Below, piece after piece: positions 8,553 through 17,356 of a DNA stretch of 38,610 nt. The stretch lies in contig CALWKW010000009.1 of the NCBI GenBank assembly GCA_944381365.1, forward strand, positions 1 through 38,610, read 5' to 3'. The position numbers were made by a program, and so were the translations under genes. How positions within the stretch are numbered: the first letter of the stretch is position 1; each line of letters begins with the position of its first letter. The notes beneath the pieces are model-generated. The model saw only the letters and a program-made list of their open reading frames with translations. It did no database searches and was not told where the DNA came from. This stretch comes from an uncultured Christensenellaceae bacterium. GTDB lineage: Bacteria; Bacillota; Clostridia; Christensenellales; UBA3700.

Positions 8553-8581
8553 TTGAAATTGCATGAATTTTTATGTATTAT
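8553..8581 (+). promoter_or_regulatory. SigA-type promoter for the GDPD-like gene
   Basis: TTGAAA and TATTAT are separated by 17 bases. The predicted start of transcription is about 20 bp before the ATG at 8609. Confidence 0.65.
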
Positions 8582-8608
8582 TATATTGACGACAAAAAAG
8601 GAGTTTTT

Positions 8609-9451
8609 ATGGAATTTAATTTGACGGATACGGCAAAAAATCATATCGTTGTTGTCGCTCACCGTGGAGTGTCGGGGGGCAATATTCCTTGCAATACGAC
8701 AGCAAGCTATGATATCGCACTCAAACAAGGTGCGGATATGATTGAAGTGGATGTCAGCAAAAGTATTGACGGAAAGCTTTTTTTGTTTCATCCGTTTATG
8801 GAGCATGCTCATCTAAACAAGTTTTTGCTCACTTCTCTTTTGCCCTATTCTTTGATAAAAAAACTGCATTATGTCAATTATGACAACACTCCTACTCAAT
8901 TCAATTTGTGCTCTTTTGACGACTTTTTGGAAGAATACAATGACAAATGTTTTATAAACATAGACAAGTTTTGGGCAAATCCCAAAAAAATCTATAATGA
9001 TATAAAACGCCACAATATGCTCGACCAGATTATTGTCAAAAGCAAGCCCGACAAAAAAGTCTTCGATATACTCGAAAACCTTGCTCCCGATATTCAATAT
9101 ATGCCTATCGTCAAAAATACTCATTCTTGCCACGATTTGCTAAAAAGCAAGAATATCAACTATATCGGAGTGGAAGTATTGTTTGACAACGAAAATGCAA
9201 ATGTCGCTTCTTATGAGTTTATAGAAAAAATGCACAAAGACAATGTGCTTGTGTGGGTAAACTCTATCATATACAATTATCGCAATCAACTCTCTGCCGG
9301 ACACAGCGATGATACGGCTTTGACAAAGAGCGAAGACTTGGGGTGGGGCTGGCTTGTCGACAGAGGTTTTGACATAATACAGACAGATTGGCCTTTGATG
9401 CTCATAAATTATCTCAAAAACTCAGGAAAATATAAAAAACAACCTCTTTAA
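8609..9451 (+). CDS. Glycerophosphodiester phosphodiesterase-family protein, divergent active site (280 aa)
   Basis: The start at 8609 is chosen because AAGGAG lies five bases upstream; the frame is open from 8573. The TIM-barrel GDPD landmarks are present: AHRGVSGGNIPCNTTASY near the N-terminus, QGADMIEVDVSKSIDGKLF and the closing GFDIIQTDWP. Two positions depart from the classic enzyme. The usual PENT reads PCNT, and the HD after the Dg strand reads FHPFME. This combination occurs in a distinct Firmicutes branch of the family rather than looking like random decay, because the rest is intact. No signal peptide is visible, so it is probably cytoplasmic. Family-level function is hydrolysis of glycerophosphodiesters to glycerol-3-phosphate and an alcohol; activity here is not assured. 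Confidence 0.82.
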   Translation: MEFNLTDTAKNHIVVVAHRGVSGGNIPCNTTASYDIALKQGADMIEVDVSKSIDGKLFLFHPFMEHAHLNKFLLTSLLPYSLIKKLHYVNYDNTPTQFNLCSFDDFLEEYNDKCFINIDKFWANPKKIYNDIKRHNMLDQIIVKSKPDKKVFDILENLAPDIQYMPIVKNTHSCHDLLKSKNINYIGVEVLFDNENANVASYEFIEKMHKDNVLVWVNSIIYNYRNQLSAGHSDDTALTKSEDLGWGWLVDRGFDIIQTDWPLMLINYLKNSGKYKKQPL

Positions 9452-9507
9452 TATCAATTATAAATTTTCGGGTAAAAAATATTCATACCCGACAAAAGGA
9501 GAATAAA

Positions 9508-9837
9508 ATGGATTTGAAAAACCAAAACAATTCAGACTTACTCGATATCTTGTTTGACTCTGACAATACCGCTCCCCTAATCTTTAAAGACGAAGACGGA
9601 AAAGAATTGTCATTTGAGCAAGTCGCCGTAATACCTTATTCCACTGAAGAAGATGAAAGGGCTGTCTATGCCATTCTCAAGCCTCTCGACTATATCGAAG
9701 GCATACAAGATGACGAAGCTATCGTATTCAAAGTAATACAAGACGAATTGGGAGACAGTGCTCTCAAGATAGAAGAAGACGAAGACATCGCCCGTGAAGT
9801 TTTTTCTCAATATATTCAGCTTCTGGATGAGCAATAA
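9508..9837 (+). CDS. DUF1292-family protein (109 aa)
   Basis: This is a small acidic protein with the DUF1292 pattern: LIFKDEDGKELSFEQVAVIP, an AVYAILKPL strand, then a very acidic segment EDEDIAREVFSQYIQLLDEQ. Such proteins are common in Bacillota and have no assigned function. AAGGAG lies seven bases before the ATG. The gene starts 56 bp after the GDPD-like gene in the same direction, so they may share the promoter at 8553. A strong terminator follows at 9885-9916. Confidence 0.8.
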   Translation: MDLKNQNNSDLLDILFDSDNTAPLIFKDEDGKELSFEQVAVIPYSTEEDERAVYAILKPLDYIEGIQDDEAIVFKVIQDELGDSALKIEEDEDIAREVFSQYIQLLDEQ

Positions 9838-9884
9838 TATATTTGATTTTAACTTTGCTTTTGCTAAGATATCTACATAAACTA

Positions 9885-9916
9885 AAAGGACTTGCTATCA
9901 AGCAAGTCCTTTATTT
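9885..9916. terminator. Bidirectional intrinsic terminator
   Basis: Twelve-base stem AAAGGACTTGCT / AGCAAGTCCTTT with loop ATCA. It lies between the converging DUF1292 and ABC exporter genes. Confidence 0.9.
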
Positions 9917-9929
9917 TATTTCTGTTAAT

Positions 9930-12305
9930 TTATTTCTGCCTTATTATCTCCATAGGTTTCATCCTACCGAGCTTTATAAATGGTGTAATACAACCTATTA
10001 TCGCTACTCCCATTGCCATAATAAATGTGACTAAACAAGACACAAATCCTACATCTATATAATGTACTATCACATCATATCCTTCAGCCATAGAATTCAT
10101 TGTAGATGTTACTTCCCACTCTGCTACATAATATGTTATAGGCAAAGAAATCAAAAATGCTATCACACAAATGACCACTGCCTGCAATAGATACATGCCT
10201 ATAATATTGTTTGTTTTAACGCCCAAGGCTCGCAAAATACCAATCTCTTCGTTTTTGTCTTTTATCGTAGACATAAAGTAATTAAGTAAAAATAATATTA
10301 CTATTACCGCAAAAATCGGGCAGGCTATACCACAAATTTGTTTTGTCAATATTGCATACTGCAATGCGTGTTCTATCTCGGCAGTTGCTATGCTGTTGAT
10401 GTAAAGGGATGAATCTTCATTATTCAAATTAGATAATTCTATTGCCCTATACAAAGCTTTTGTATTTTGAGTATCTATTGCCAATGCCTCTACGCAACCT
10501 ACTTCCTCATAGAATCTATCGAGAGCTTTCCCTGAAAGACAGAGCGGTATGCCGCTTTCTGAATATCCGATTAATCTTTCATAAAAATAGTAATCGCTAT
10601 CGTATGTCAAATCAATCATTATTTCATTATTTTTTATAATATCCAGCAAATTTACATCTTCATTATAGTCAATATAACCTCTGTCTATTAATAATTCTGT
10701 GACTAATCTTTCGCCGAGTATTATACCGCCTTCTGCGTAGTCTATTGATTTATACTCTATTCCGTTTTTTTGAAGATACTTTTCGCTTTGTCCATCAATA
10801 GTGACACTTCTTAGCATAGTCGAATATTCAAAATAAAAACTTCGAGGGAAATAAATGTATTCATAATAGCTTTCATGACAAAACATTACATCATGCAACT
10901 TTCTGTCTGTCTCATCTTCGAATTTAATTGCCAAGCCGTACTCTTTATCATAAGCATAATTACTAGAAGGCATTTCTTTTAATTTGTCAAACATTTCAGG
11001 AAATTTTGTATCTATTATCCCTACGATTTCAAAATTAAACAAATTGTTTTCTTTGCCTAACAGTTGTTCAATTTTGGTTATACCAACTGAATTGAAATAC
11101 GATTTCCAAACATTTAATATACTTTCTGCTTTATACTTTGATATACATATTTCTTCAGCTTTTTGCGGAAGTCTTCCGCATACCAGTTCTAAATTAAATT
11201 TTTTAAGTATATCTTCATTGATTTGCATACTATAAAAAATATCATCTTTATAGTAATAGCTTTCTTTTTCGTAGACACTCGATATTTTGACATCAAAATT
11301 GCGGTCTATATAAATAGGAAAAGCTTCTTCTTTGAATACCTCTTCTACATAATTGTATTTTTCCGTCTCATTATAGGTATTTAAATATACAATCTCGGGA
11401 TCGGTTTCATTAAATGTTTTCTGCGTCATCCTGTATATATCAAACAAACTTGTAGCAAATGCAAAATGGAACAATCCCAATGTGATTATAAACAATATTA
11501 TGCTTACAGCCACTCTTATCTTTTTATGCCACAAATTGGACATAGCGTATGTAAATGCTCTAGCAAAAGGTATATTGCCTGCTATCTTTTGCTTTCTGAC
11601 TTCCTTTTCTTCGGCATTTTCTTCTTTTGCCGTATCACTAAGAATTGTGTCGTTTGTTATCTCTCCGTCTTTTAACTCAATTATTCTGTCGGCATATCTC
11701 TCTGCATTTTCTCTGTCGTGCGATACTACCACTATGAGTCTTTCTTCTGACAGCTTTTTAAGTATATCGAATACTTCGCCTGCGGTAATACTATCGAGAT
11801 TGCCCGTAGGCTCGTCTGCAAGGATTAAACTAGGATTTTTGACAATCGCTCTTGCGATAGCTACTCTTTGTTTTTGACCTCCGGACAATTCTTTGATATG
11901 TCTTTTGCCATATCCTTGCAATCCTACCTGCTCAAGCGATTTCTCTACAAGATACTGCTTGTTTTTCTTTTTCTGAAGTTCTAATGCAAGACTTATATTT
12001 TGCTCGACATTGAAATTGTCTATAAGGTTGTATTCCTGAAATATAAAGCCTATATACTTATTTCGATACTCGTCATAATCCTTTGCCTTGAAACTCTCGA
12101 GAGATACTCCGTCTACGATTATTTCTCCGCTTGTATAATTGTCCAGACCGCCCAACACATTGAGCAGTGTAGACTTTCCGCAGCCTGACTTACCGAGCAC
12201 AAATATCATGCCTTTGTCAGGCAAAGTCAAATTAATATCCTTTAATGCCTGTACCTCTCCCGACTTCAATTTGTATGTCTTGGTTAAGTTTTTTAATTCT
12301 ATCAT
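9930..12305 (-). CDS. ABC exporter with fused ATPase and FtsX-type permease (791 aa)
   Basis: An N-terminal ATPase of the MacB/LolD class is fused to its permease. Walker A is GKSGCGKST at 38-46, the signature [12 protein letters not shown] starts at 140, and Walker B plus the D-loop is [11 protein letters not shown] near 161-171. A first helix at about 265-290 is followed by a roughly 350-residue extracytoplasmic domain. Three further helices form the C-terminal FtsX domain (ending MKPMEIIRQK). This one-helix/large-domain/three-helix plan is that of MacB-type mechanotransmission exporters. It probably acts as a dimer in the membrane and moves or expels a peptide, lipid or drug. CAGGGGG precedes the ATG, with promoter and operator at 12318-12374. 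No partner gene or two-component system is adjacent. Confidence 0.9.
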   Translation of the reverse strand: MIELKNLTKTYKLKSGEVQALKDINLTLPDKGMIFVLGKSGCGKSTLLNVLGGLDNYTSGEIIVDGVSLESFKAKDYDEYRNKYIGFIFQEYNLIDNFNVEQNISLALELQKKKNKQYLVEKSLEQVGLQGYGKRHIKELSGGQKQRVAIARAIVKNPSLILADEPTGNLDSITAGEVFDILKKLSEERLIVVVSHDRENAERYADRIIELKDGEITNDTILSDTAKEENAEEKEVRKQKIAGNIPFARAFTYAMSNLWHKKIRVAVSIILFIITLGLFHFAFATSLFDIYRMTQKTFNETDPEIVYLNTYNETEKYNYVEEVFKEEAFPIYIDRNFDVKISSVYEKESYYYKDDIFYSMQINEDILKKFNLELVCGRLPQKAEEICISKYKAESILNVWKSYFNSVGITKIEQLLGKENNLFNFEIVGIIDTKFPEMFDKLKEMPSSNYAYDKEYGLAIKFEDETDRKLHDVMFCHESYYEYIYFPRSFYFEYSTMLRSVTIDGQSEKYLQKNGIEYKSIDYAEGGIILGERLVTELLIDRGYIDYNEDVNLLDIIKNNEIMIDLTYDSDYYFYERLIGYSESGIPLCLSGKALDRFYEEVGCVEALAIDTQNTKALYRAIELSNLNNEDSSLYINSIATAEIEHALQYAILTKQICGIACPIFAVIVILFLLNYFMSTIKDKNEEIGILRALGVKTNNIIGMYLLQAVVICVIAFLISLPITYYVAEWEVTSTMNSMAEGYDVIVHYIDVGFVSCLVTFIMAMGVAIIGCITPFIKLGRMKPMEIIRQK

Positions 12306-12317
12306 AAGCCCCCTGAA

Positions 12318-12374
12318 AATAATTAGCTGATAATTATTACTTATTTATTATAACATATCATAATTTTATTTCAA
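12318..12374 (-). promoter_or_regulatory. Promoter and operator-like inverted repeat for the fused ABC exporter
   Basis: On the minus strand TTGAAA and TATAAT are separated by 16 bases (12347-12374). Between this and the ribosome site lies a perfect inverted repeat, AATAATTA-TCAGC-TAATTATT (12318-12338). It is well placed for a repressor that blocks early elongation or for mRNA control. The regulator is not identifiable. Confidence 0.6.
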
Positions 12375-12424
12375 GACCATTTTGTGAAATTGTGATAAAA
12401 TATAAGGCTTCAAATCACTAAATA

Positions 12425-12450
12425 GAAAAAGCGACCTAAAAGTCGCTTAA
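12425..12450 (-). terminator. Intrinsic terminator after the GNAT gene
   Basis: Stem AAGCGAC / GTCGCTT followed by a T-run on the minus strand, just past the stop at 12476. Confidence 0.8.
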
Positions 12451-12475
12451 CTATATCAAAATTTAAAATAATTTT

Positions 12476-12889
12476 TTACAAATTTTTATATACCCAGATA
12501 TGAGGACAGCCTTCGTCAAAATCGCTTTCGCCGTTTCCTTTATATCCTTGTTTTAGATAGAAATCTTTTGCTCTTAATTGAGAGTGTATGGCAATGATTT
12601 TGCCACCTCTTTTTGCGATTTCATTTTCGGCGGATTGAATGAGTTTTGCCCCGATATGTTTTCCTCTGTATTCTTTTATCACCGCAATTCTGCCCAATAA
12701 ATAATCGTTTTCCCTTTTATAAAATCTGCAAGTGGCGATTGCTTGGTCATTATCATACATTACGATATGCGTAGCAATATCGTCCGTCTTGTCAAATTCT
12801 TCCCTAAAGCCTTGCTCTTTTACAAATACTTTTATTCTGATATCTTTTGCTTCATCAGGCAAAATTTCGTCAAAAATTTTTGTTTCCAT
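12476..12889 (-). CDS. GNAT-family N-acetyltransferase, ElaA/YjcF-like (137 aa)
   Basis: The start at 12889 follows AAGGAC; the longer frame to 12955 would add an unlikely Ile-rich leader. The sequence shows KVFVKEQGFREEFD near the N-terminus, which is the acceptor region of ElaA/YjcF-like GNATs. It then has LLGRIAVIKEYRGKHIGAKL with the acetyl-CoA pyrophosphate loop R-G-x-x-[IG]-[GA], AIHSQLRAKDFYLKQGYK and a final CPHIWVYKNL strand. It should transfer an acetyl group from acetyl-CoA to an unknown amine in the cytoplasm. It is a single-gene unit with its own terminator. Confidence 0.85.
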   Translation of the reverse strand: METKIFDEILPDEAKDIRIKVFVKEQGFREEFDKTDDIATHIVMYDNDQAIATCRFYKRENDYLLGRIAVIKEYRGKHIGAKLIQSAENEIAKRGGKIIAIHSQLRAKDFYLKQGYKGNGESDFDEGCPHIWVYKNL

Positions 12890-13009
12890 ATCTTGTCCTT
12901 TATGATAAATTATTATTATCATAATTATCATATCATCATGACTAAATAAAATCAATATTATAAAAAGTTATTGAATTACATTATATAATAAACATCTATT
13001 CAAATGTAT

Positions 13010-13870
13010 TTACTCTGCTTTTGTTTTGACTGTCTTCTTTTGAGCTTTAGGCTTTTTCTCTTTTTTCTCTCTCAGATGCAGCTCTCCCTTTGCTTGTAAA
13101 TTTCTAAAATTTGCGACAGCTATAAGGTCGGTTACGGCAAATGTATAGGCAAAAAGCGGCATTGCTATAAGTATGGCAAATATCGCTCCCATTATGAGAT
13201 AAATTATCAAAAGAAAAACTATGTCGATTGCAATGAGTACGAATTCAGACAGTACGAGTTTTATTGAATTGTGAACATTGAAAATATCCTTTAGTTTGTA
13301 TTCTCTGAAATAGATTATCCATGTGGTAAAAAGGTTTTCGCATGCGTTGTGCAAAAAATAAATTATAAGCAATATTATAAAGCTGTATGCCCACAAATTG
13401 TTGAGATAAACTATAAGATAACCAAAACACAACGATATGATATACCTTATTATTATCGCTCCGATACCCCTTATTGATTTTTCGTCACTGCTTAACTTTC
13501 TCATAAGCGAGCGACAAAGCACCTGCGAGCCGTTTATCGAAGCAAGGACGCATGCCACTGTAATTACTACCACAGCTATAAGCATATTCTTTGCGTTTTC
13601 GATATCAGTCTTCAATATGTCGATTACGCCATTAAAAAAATTTTTATAAAATGCTATGCTAGTAGCTTGTTCAAAAGAAATATTCTTGAATGTTTCCACG
13701 ACAAATTGGGCTAAATTTTCATAAGTCTCTTTGGAGACAGAACCGACTACCGAAACAATACCTTTTACAAGAGCAAATAGCATCAAGATGACCACGAGAT
13801 ATATAAGGCCCATAGCTATGAATATGTATTTTGAATTTTTAAAATAAGTTTTAATTGCAGCCTTTATCAT
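13010..13870 (-). CDS. Multipass membrane protein of unknown function (286 aa)
   Basis: The start at 13870 is preferred because AAAGGA lies eight bases upstream; in-frame ATGs at 13876 and 13897 are alternatives. About six helices are visible, including YIFIAMGLIYLVVILMLFAL at the start, IAVVVITVACVLASI in the middle and FVLIAIDIVFLLIIYLIMGA near the end. A highly basic tail (REKKEKKPKAQKKTVKTK) closes the protein and is likely cytoplasmic. It is reminiscent of large Bacillota membrane proteins that lack an assigned family, and I do not recognise a catalytic motif. It stands alone on the minus strand. Confidence 0.7.
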   Translation of the reverse strand: MIKAAIKTYFKNSKYIFIAMGLIYLVVILMLFALVKGIVSVVGSVSKETYENLAQFVVETFKNISFEQATSIAFYKNFFNGVIDILKTDIENAKNMLIAVVVITVACVLASINGSQVLCRSLMRKLSSDEKSIRGIGAIIIRYIISLCFGYLIVYLNNLWAYSFIILLIIYFLHNACENLFTTWIIYFREYKLKDIFNVHNSIKLVLSEFVLIAIDIVFLLIIYLIMGAIFAILIAMPLFAYTFAVTDLIAVANFRNLQAKGELHLREKKEKKPKAQKKTVKTKAE

Positions 13871-13984
13871 TGGCATTTGTCCTTTTTTCTTTAGCATCCG
13901 ATTTGCAATTCTTATATCAATTATACAATAAACTTAGAATTTTATCAATATTTTGTTTTGTGCCTTTATGATATCTCCACAAAA

Positions 13985-14016
13985 ATAAAATCGCACCTTG
14001 ACGATGCGATTTTTTG
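13985..14016 (-). terminator. Intrinsic terminator after the lipoprotein gene
   Basis: Stem AAAATCGCA / TGCGATTTT with an eight-base loop and T/A flanks. It lies beyond the stop at 14062. Confidence 0.85.
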
Positions 14017-14061
14017 AATATATATTATTAAATACTATTTTAGTCTTGAAATTACATTTTA

Positions 14062-14982
14062 TTAATTTGTTTGCTTTGCTTGCCACACATATATCCGATT
14101 GCCATTAGAATAATCTATTATTACTCCGTCTATTATCTCCTGCCAGACGGCTTCTGTGTACATAGTGCCTTCTTCGTGCATCATTACTACTATGCAATCA
14201 TTGTATATTCCGTAATACCTTATTATTGAAAAATCGTCAGGAGATGCGTTTTCTCTTGCCATAACCTGAGCATGTCTTCTCAAATAAGCTTTTGTTTCTC
14301 TCAAGGCAAACTCCTGAGCATAAGAAAGTTCTTGAGGAGTGATAGGCGAAGGGACAAAATCCTCTTCGATAAGTCCTTCTTCGATAGCATAATCTATACC
14401 TATCGATGTATTTTGATAATATGCTATATTTTTTATATCTTCGGTGCCCAACAATCCCTTTTCATAGGCATCGGTAAGAGTATAAAAATCTCCCTTTTCC
14501 TTAGGCTCATAATCCTTGATATCTTCATTTTTTACAAACACCGATATTTCATAGCCTTTTGCAAATTCAAATTGCACACCGTCTATTGTCTCTACAATAG
14601 GTGTTTCTTCATATTTCTCGCCTTTTATATGAATACTTACCGCATAAAATCCGTCATATTCTCCGTAATATGCCGCTATCTTATAATCGGGGACTTCGTA
14701 ATCTTCAAATCCGAATTTCTCCATTTCAGTTATGAAATCATATCTTAAAGTCTTGAGAATTTTGTTTTTTACTATCAAATTGAGCTTTTGGGGTGAGCAA
14801 TCATCTTCGTTTAATTTCTTTGCGATACTGCTCAAGTCATCTTTTGACAAAAGACCTATGTCATACGCTCCCAAAAGCGTGTAAATTTCCCCTTCTTTTG
14901 AATAATTTTTCTGGCAAGCACAAAAGCAAACTGCCATACACAAAACAATCAATATTATTATCGCTGCAAATACTTTTTTCAT
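14062..14982 (-). CDS. Lipoprotein with an internally duplicated domain (306 aa)
   Basis: The start at 14982 follows AAGGAGG. The N-terminus MKKVFAAIIILIVLCMAVCF followed by CAC is a lipoprotein signal; the lipidated residue is probably Cys23 (FCAC) with Cys21 possible. The mature protein is two copies of one unit. GEIYTLLGAYDIGLLSKDDL matches GDFYTLTDAYEKGLLGTEDI about 130 residues later. Each unit ends in a beta-rich part, YYGEYDGFYAVSIHIKGEKY against YYGIYNDCIVVMMHEEGTMY, then E-x-I-D-G-V. The protein is expected on the outer face of the membrane. Its function is unknown. The gene is monocistronic with its own terminator. Confidence 0.82.
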   Translation of the reverse strand: MKKVFAAIIILIVLCMAVCFCACQKNYSKEGEIYTLLGAYDIGLLSKDDLSSIAKKLNEDDCSPQKLNLIVKNKILKTLRYDFITEMEKFGFEDYEVPDYKIAAYYGEYDGFYAVSIHIKGEKYEETPIVETIDGVQFEFAKGYEISVFVKNEDIKDYEPKEKGDFYTLTDAYEKGLLGTEDIKNIAYYQNTSIGIDYAIEEGLIEEDFVPSPITPQELSYAQEFALRETKAYLRRHAQVMARENASPDDFSIIRYYGIYNDCIVVMMHEEGTMYTEAVWQEIIDGVIIDYSNGNRIYVWQAKQTN

Positions 14983-15156
14983 CTTTCCCTCCTTATTCAT
15001 TATGGTTTTTATACTTATACTACACCCAAAATACCGTTTTGTATCGTAATTATCAAAACTTATAAAAATTTTAATGAAAGAATAAAATAAATTTGTCAAA
15101 GTTTTTTAGAATATTTTTCTAATTTTTTTTACTAAAAATCGAGAATCTAAAAGATT

Positions 15157-15200
15157 AAAAAGAGTAGCTTCTGTTTAAAAAATTCGCTACTCTTTTATCC
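15157..15200 (-). terminator. Intrinsic terminator after the broken secreted-protein gene
   Basis: Eleven-base stem AAAAGAGTAGC / GCTACTCTTTT with a 17-base loop, followed by T's on the minus strand. It lies just beyond the 3' end of the pseudogene at 15222. Confidence 0.75.
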
Positions 15201-15221
15201 TGACCTACAATAAAATCAATA

Positions 15222-15627
15222 TTATTCAAAATTTAATTCTGCATCAAAATTAAAACAGCTATCCCATACGGCAATCTCTTCGGCATCAAATTCTTCTTTG
15301 TACTCAAATTCGTCCAAGCAAATGTCCATAAGATATTTTGTACTCTGCATCCTTACACTTTGCAATAATTTTGTATTTATCGATTTTTGCAAAATTCTTC
15401 GTCAAAATAGATGTATAACCCGAACCATCGCTTTTGGAAGGATATTCTAAAGTGTATGCAAATTTTTCAGCATCGGAAAAATCTTTGATGATATGAAGTC
15501 CTTAAGTTTTATCATAAAATACTTTTTTCTCTACATTTTCTTCTACAACAGGACATAATGACAAAACTATCAAAATTATTGCAGTTATCAATACTATCGA
15601 TAGAATTGAAAGTGTTGCCATCTTCAT
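15222..15627 (-). pseudogene. Small secreted or membrane-anchored protein, inactivated
   Basis: An ATG at 15627 (or 15621) behind AAAGGAT opens a hydrophobic leader, TLSILSIVLITAIILIVLSL, then CPVVEENVEKKVFYDKT and an in-frame TAA at 15502-15504. The same frame continues with GLHIIKDFSDAEKFAYTLEY and on to KIIAKCKDAEYKISYG. A one-base shift there then restores a tail reading LDEFEYKEEFDAEEIAVWDS and ending FDAELNFE before a stop at 15222. A readable protein of about 130 residues is therefore broken by one nonsense codon and one frameshift. Ribosome site, leader and terminator are intact, so the decay is recent. No family is recognised. Confidence 0.55.
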
Positions 15628-15713
15628 ATCCTTTGATATAATTGATCCTTTATCGTTAAGGCTTTTATCGAATAATTATAATCGTTTGCAAAATTAATTT
15701 TAAATGTGTTTTA

Positions 15714-16304
15714 TCATTCTTTGCCCAAATTCCATAGATATGTATCTATTTTCTTTACTTTGCTGATGTCCTTATAATCGGGAAATCTGGCATCAAATTC
15801 TTCTATGCACTTTTTACCTTCATCTGTATTAATAAATTTGTCTATGCTTTCTTTGAGTCTCTGATAAGCTTCTATAATTGCTATCTTTTTATCTAAGGAA
15901 TTTTTGGGGACAGAAATCTCCAAAAACTTTATTACCCGACTATCCCAAATAGGATATTCAGGATTTATAGTAGCCAATAGTTTGCTTGAAAAAGATGCTT
16001 CCTCTGTGCATTGTTTTCCATATTTAGTGTTGTGCTTTATGCTTGATAGAAAATTAAACACTTCTTCAAAAGTCAGTGGTTTATTTTGTTTGTTGTCTTG
16101 CAAAAATTTGAAATATTTATCCAACCAATCTTTATCTCTTCTTACTTTATAATAAGCTACAAAATTTTTTTTGTAGTCCTCATCTTGAGATACATCATAT
16201 CTATATAAATCTGAGATTGTTTTTTTATATCTTTTCAAGCCGCAAGCATTTGCTATTGCTTCGTCCAAAACTTTTTGAGGGTTGCTTATAATAATATCTT
16301 TCAT
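15714..16304 (-). CDS. Conserved hypothetical protein (196 aa)
   Basis: This is a soluble, Lys-rich alpha-helical protein. The most distinctive segment is EEASFSSKLLATINPEYPIW followed by DSRVIKFL. A Ser-Ser-Lys-h-Leu-x-x-h-x-x-N-P-x-x-Pro-h-Trp-Asp-Ser-x-Val pattern is seen in uncharacterised Firmicutes proteins, and its layout recalls the helix-hairpin segment of HhH-type proteins. I would not call it a glycosylase. It is monocistronic. No signal or membrane segment is visible. Confidence 0.65.
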   Translation of the reverse strand: MKDIIISNPQKVLDEAIANACGLKRYKKTISDLYRYDVSQDEDYKKNFVAYYKVRRDKDWLDKYFKFLQDNKQNKPLTFEEVFNFLSSIKHNTKYGKQCTEEASFSSKLLATINPEYPIWDSRVIKFLEISVPKNSLDKKIAIIEAYQRLKESIDKFINTDEGKKCIEEFDARFPDYKDISKVKKIDTYLWNLGKE

Positions 16305-16460
16305 ATTTTTCCTTCATTGACAACTAATATCAATGTATATATAATTATAGCTTATTTAAAACTTATAGTCAATATCCAAAATTCTGTTAAATTTTACTAT
16401 AAACACTAATAAACTCTATACTAAACATACTCTCCGGCAATTCTATATCAAAATCGACAA

Positions 16461-16492
16461 CAAAAAAAGAGGCATAAACCTCTGTTTTTTGT
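16461..16492 (-). terminator. Orphan terminator hairpin
   Basis: Stem CAAAAAAAGAGG / CCTCTGTTTTTTG with a short loop. On the minus strand it ends in T's, but no minus-strand gene feeds it between here and 17800. It is probably the leftover 3' end of a deleted gene. The 487 bp between 16304 and 16792 otherwise hold the repeat half-site at 16515 and the promoter at 16744. Confidence 0.6.
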
Positions 16493-16514
16493 CATATAAC
16501 AAATATATTCTACT

Positions 16515-16542
16515 GGTGGAGCTTGTGTAACGTAAATCGAAT
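16515..16542. repeat. Half-site of the GGYGGA...TCGAAT repeat family (copy A)
   Basis: The 28 bp begin GGTGGAG and end GTAAATCGAAT, with the same spacing as the copies ending at 20221 and 25440. The left TTCGA arm found in those copies is missing here. Confidence 0.5.
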
Positions 16543-16743
16543 AGTATTATAAATTTTGTAAATCGCCTAAAATGAACTCTGGTTCCATTTGAAAAATATC
16601 AATTTTTCTCATAATTACCTCATGCTTAAATGATAGCAAACAGTTTTATATAATTTGCTATTGTATAATAGATGAAAGCATATTTCGCAGAATAAGTAAA
16701 CTTTGCAATAAGTTAATAATATTATCGCAACGGAAAAATACTT

Positions 16744-16771
16744 TTGCTTTTTATAGCGCTTATGTTATAAT
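16744..16771 (+). promoter_or_regulatory. Promoter for the truncated WYL regulator gene
   Basis: TTGCTT and TATAAT are separated by 16 bases. AGGAG stands seven bases before the ATG at 16792. The control region of the broken gene is intact. Confidence 0.5.
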
Positions 16772-16791
16772 ACATTGTTTAGGAGCGTGTA

Positions 16792-17356
16792 ATGGGAAAA
16801 GAAGCCTTTTCTAAAATCAAACTTCTGAAGATATGGGAAATTCTCAAGCAGGACAGCGACGAGAATAATCCGTTGACTACAAATCAGATTATAGACAAAC
16901 TTGCCGCAAGCGGAATTGTGTGTGACCGCAGAACTTTGTATCAGGATATTGCCGCTCTTAACTCTTACGGATACGAAGTGGTTTGTAAAAAATGTCAGCA
17001 TAGCAACTGCTATTATGTGTTGGACAGAAATTTCGACGTGCCCGAACTTCGTATTCTTATAGACGCAGTGCAGGCTGCAAGTTTCATATCCCCTAAAAAG
17101 ACGGAAGAATTGACGGACAAAATAGCCGCTCTCGGCGGCAGTTACCGTGCGGACATTCTCAAAAAGAACATTGTCGAGTTTAATACCACCAAGCACAGCA
17201 ACGAACACATTTATTACACCGTAAATACGATAGAAGACGCCATTCTTGCAGAAAAGAAGATTGCATTTCAGTATTTTGATCTGAACGAACGTCATGAACA
17301 TGTTTTTAGAAAGAACGGCGAGAAGTATAAGGCAAATCCCGTCGCAATGATATTTT
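16792..17356 (+). pseudogene. WYL/DeoR-type transcriptional regulator, C-terminally truncated
   Basis: The N-terminal winged helix reads LLKIWEILKQ, then LTTNQIIDKLAASGIVCDRR and TLYQDIAALNSYGYEV, the usual HTH-plus-wing of WYL-domain regulators. A central helical part and the start of the WYL domain follow (KIAFQYFDL, then YKANPVAMIF at 179-188). In this family the last motif is followed by a YYLV strand and a long remainder of about 110-130 residues. Here the frame instead passes into Arg-rich nonsense that overlaps, in another frame, a CAT-like C-terminus. A deletion junction at about 17349-17357 explains both. The ORF reads on to 17619 but the part after residue 188 is not native. Confidence 0.7.
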
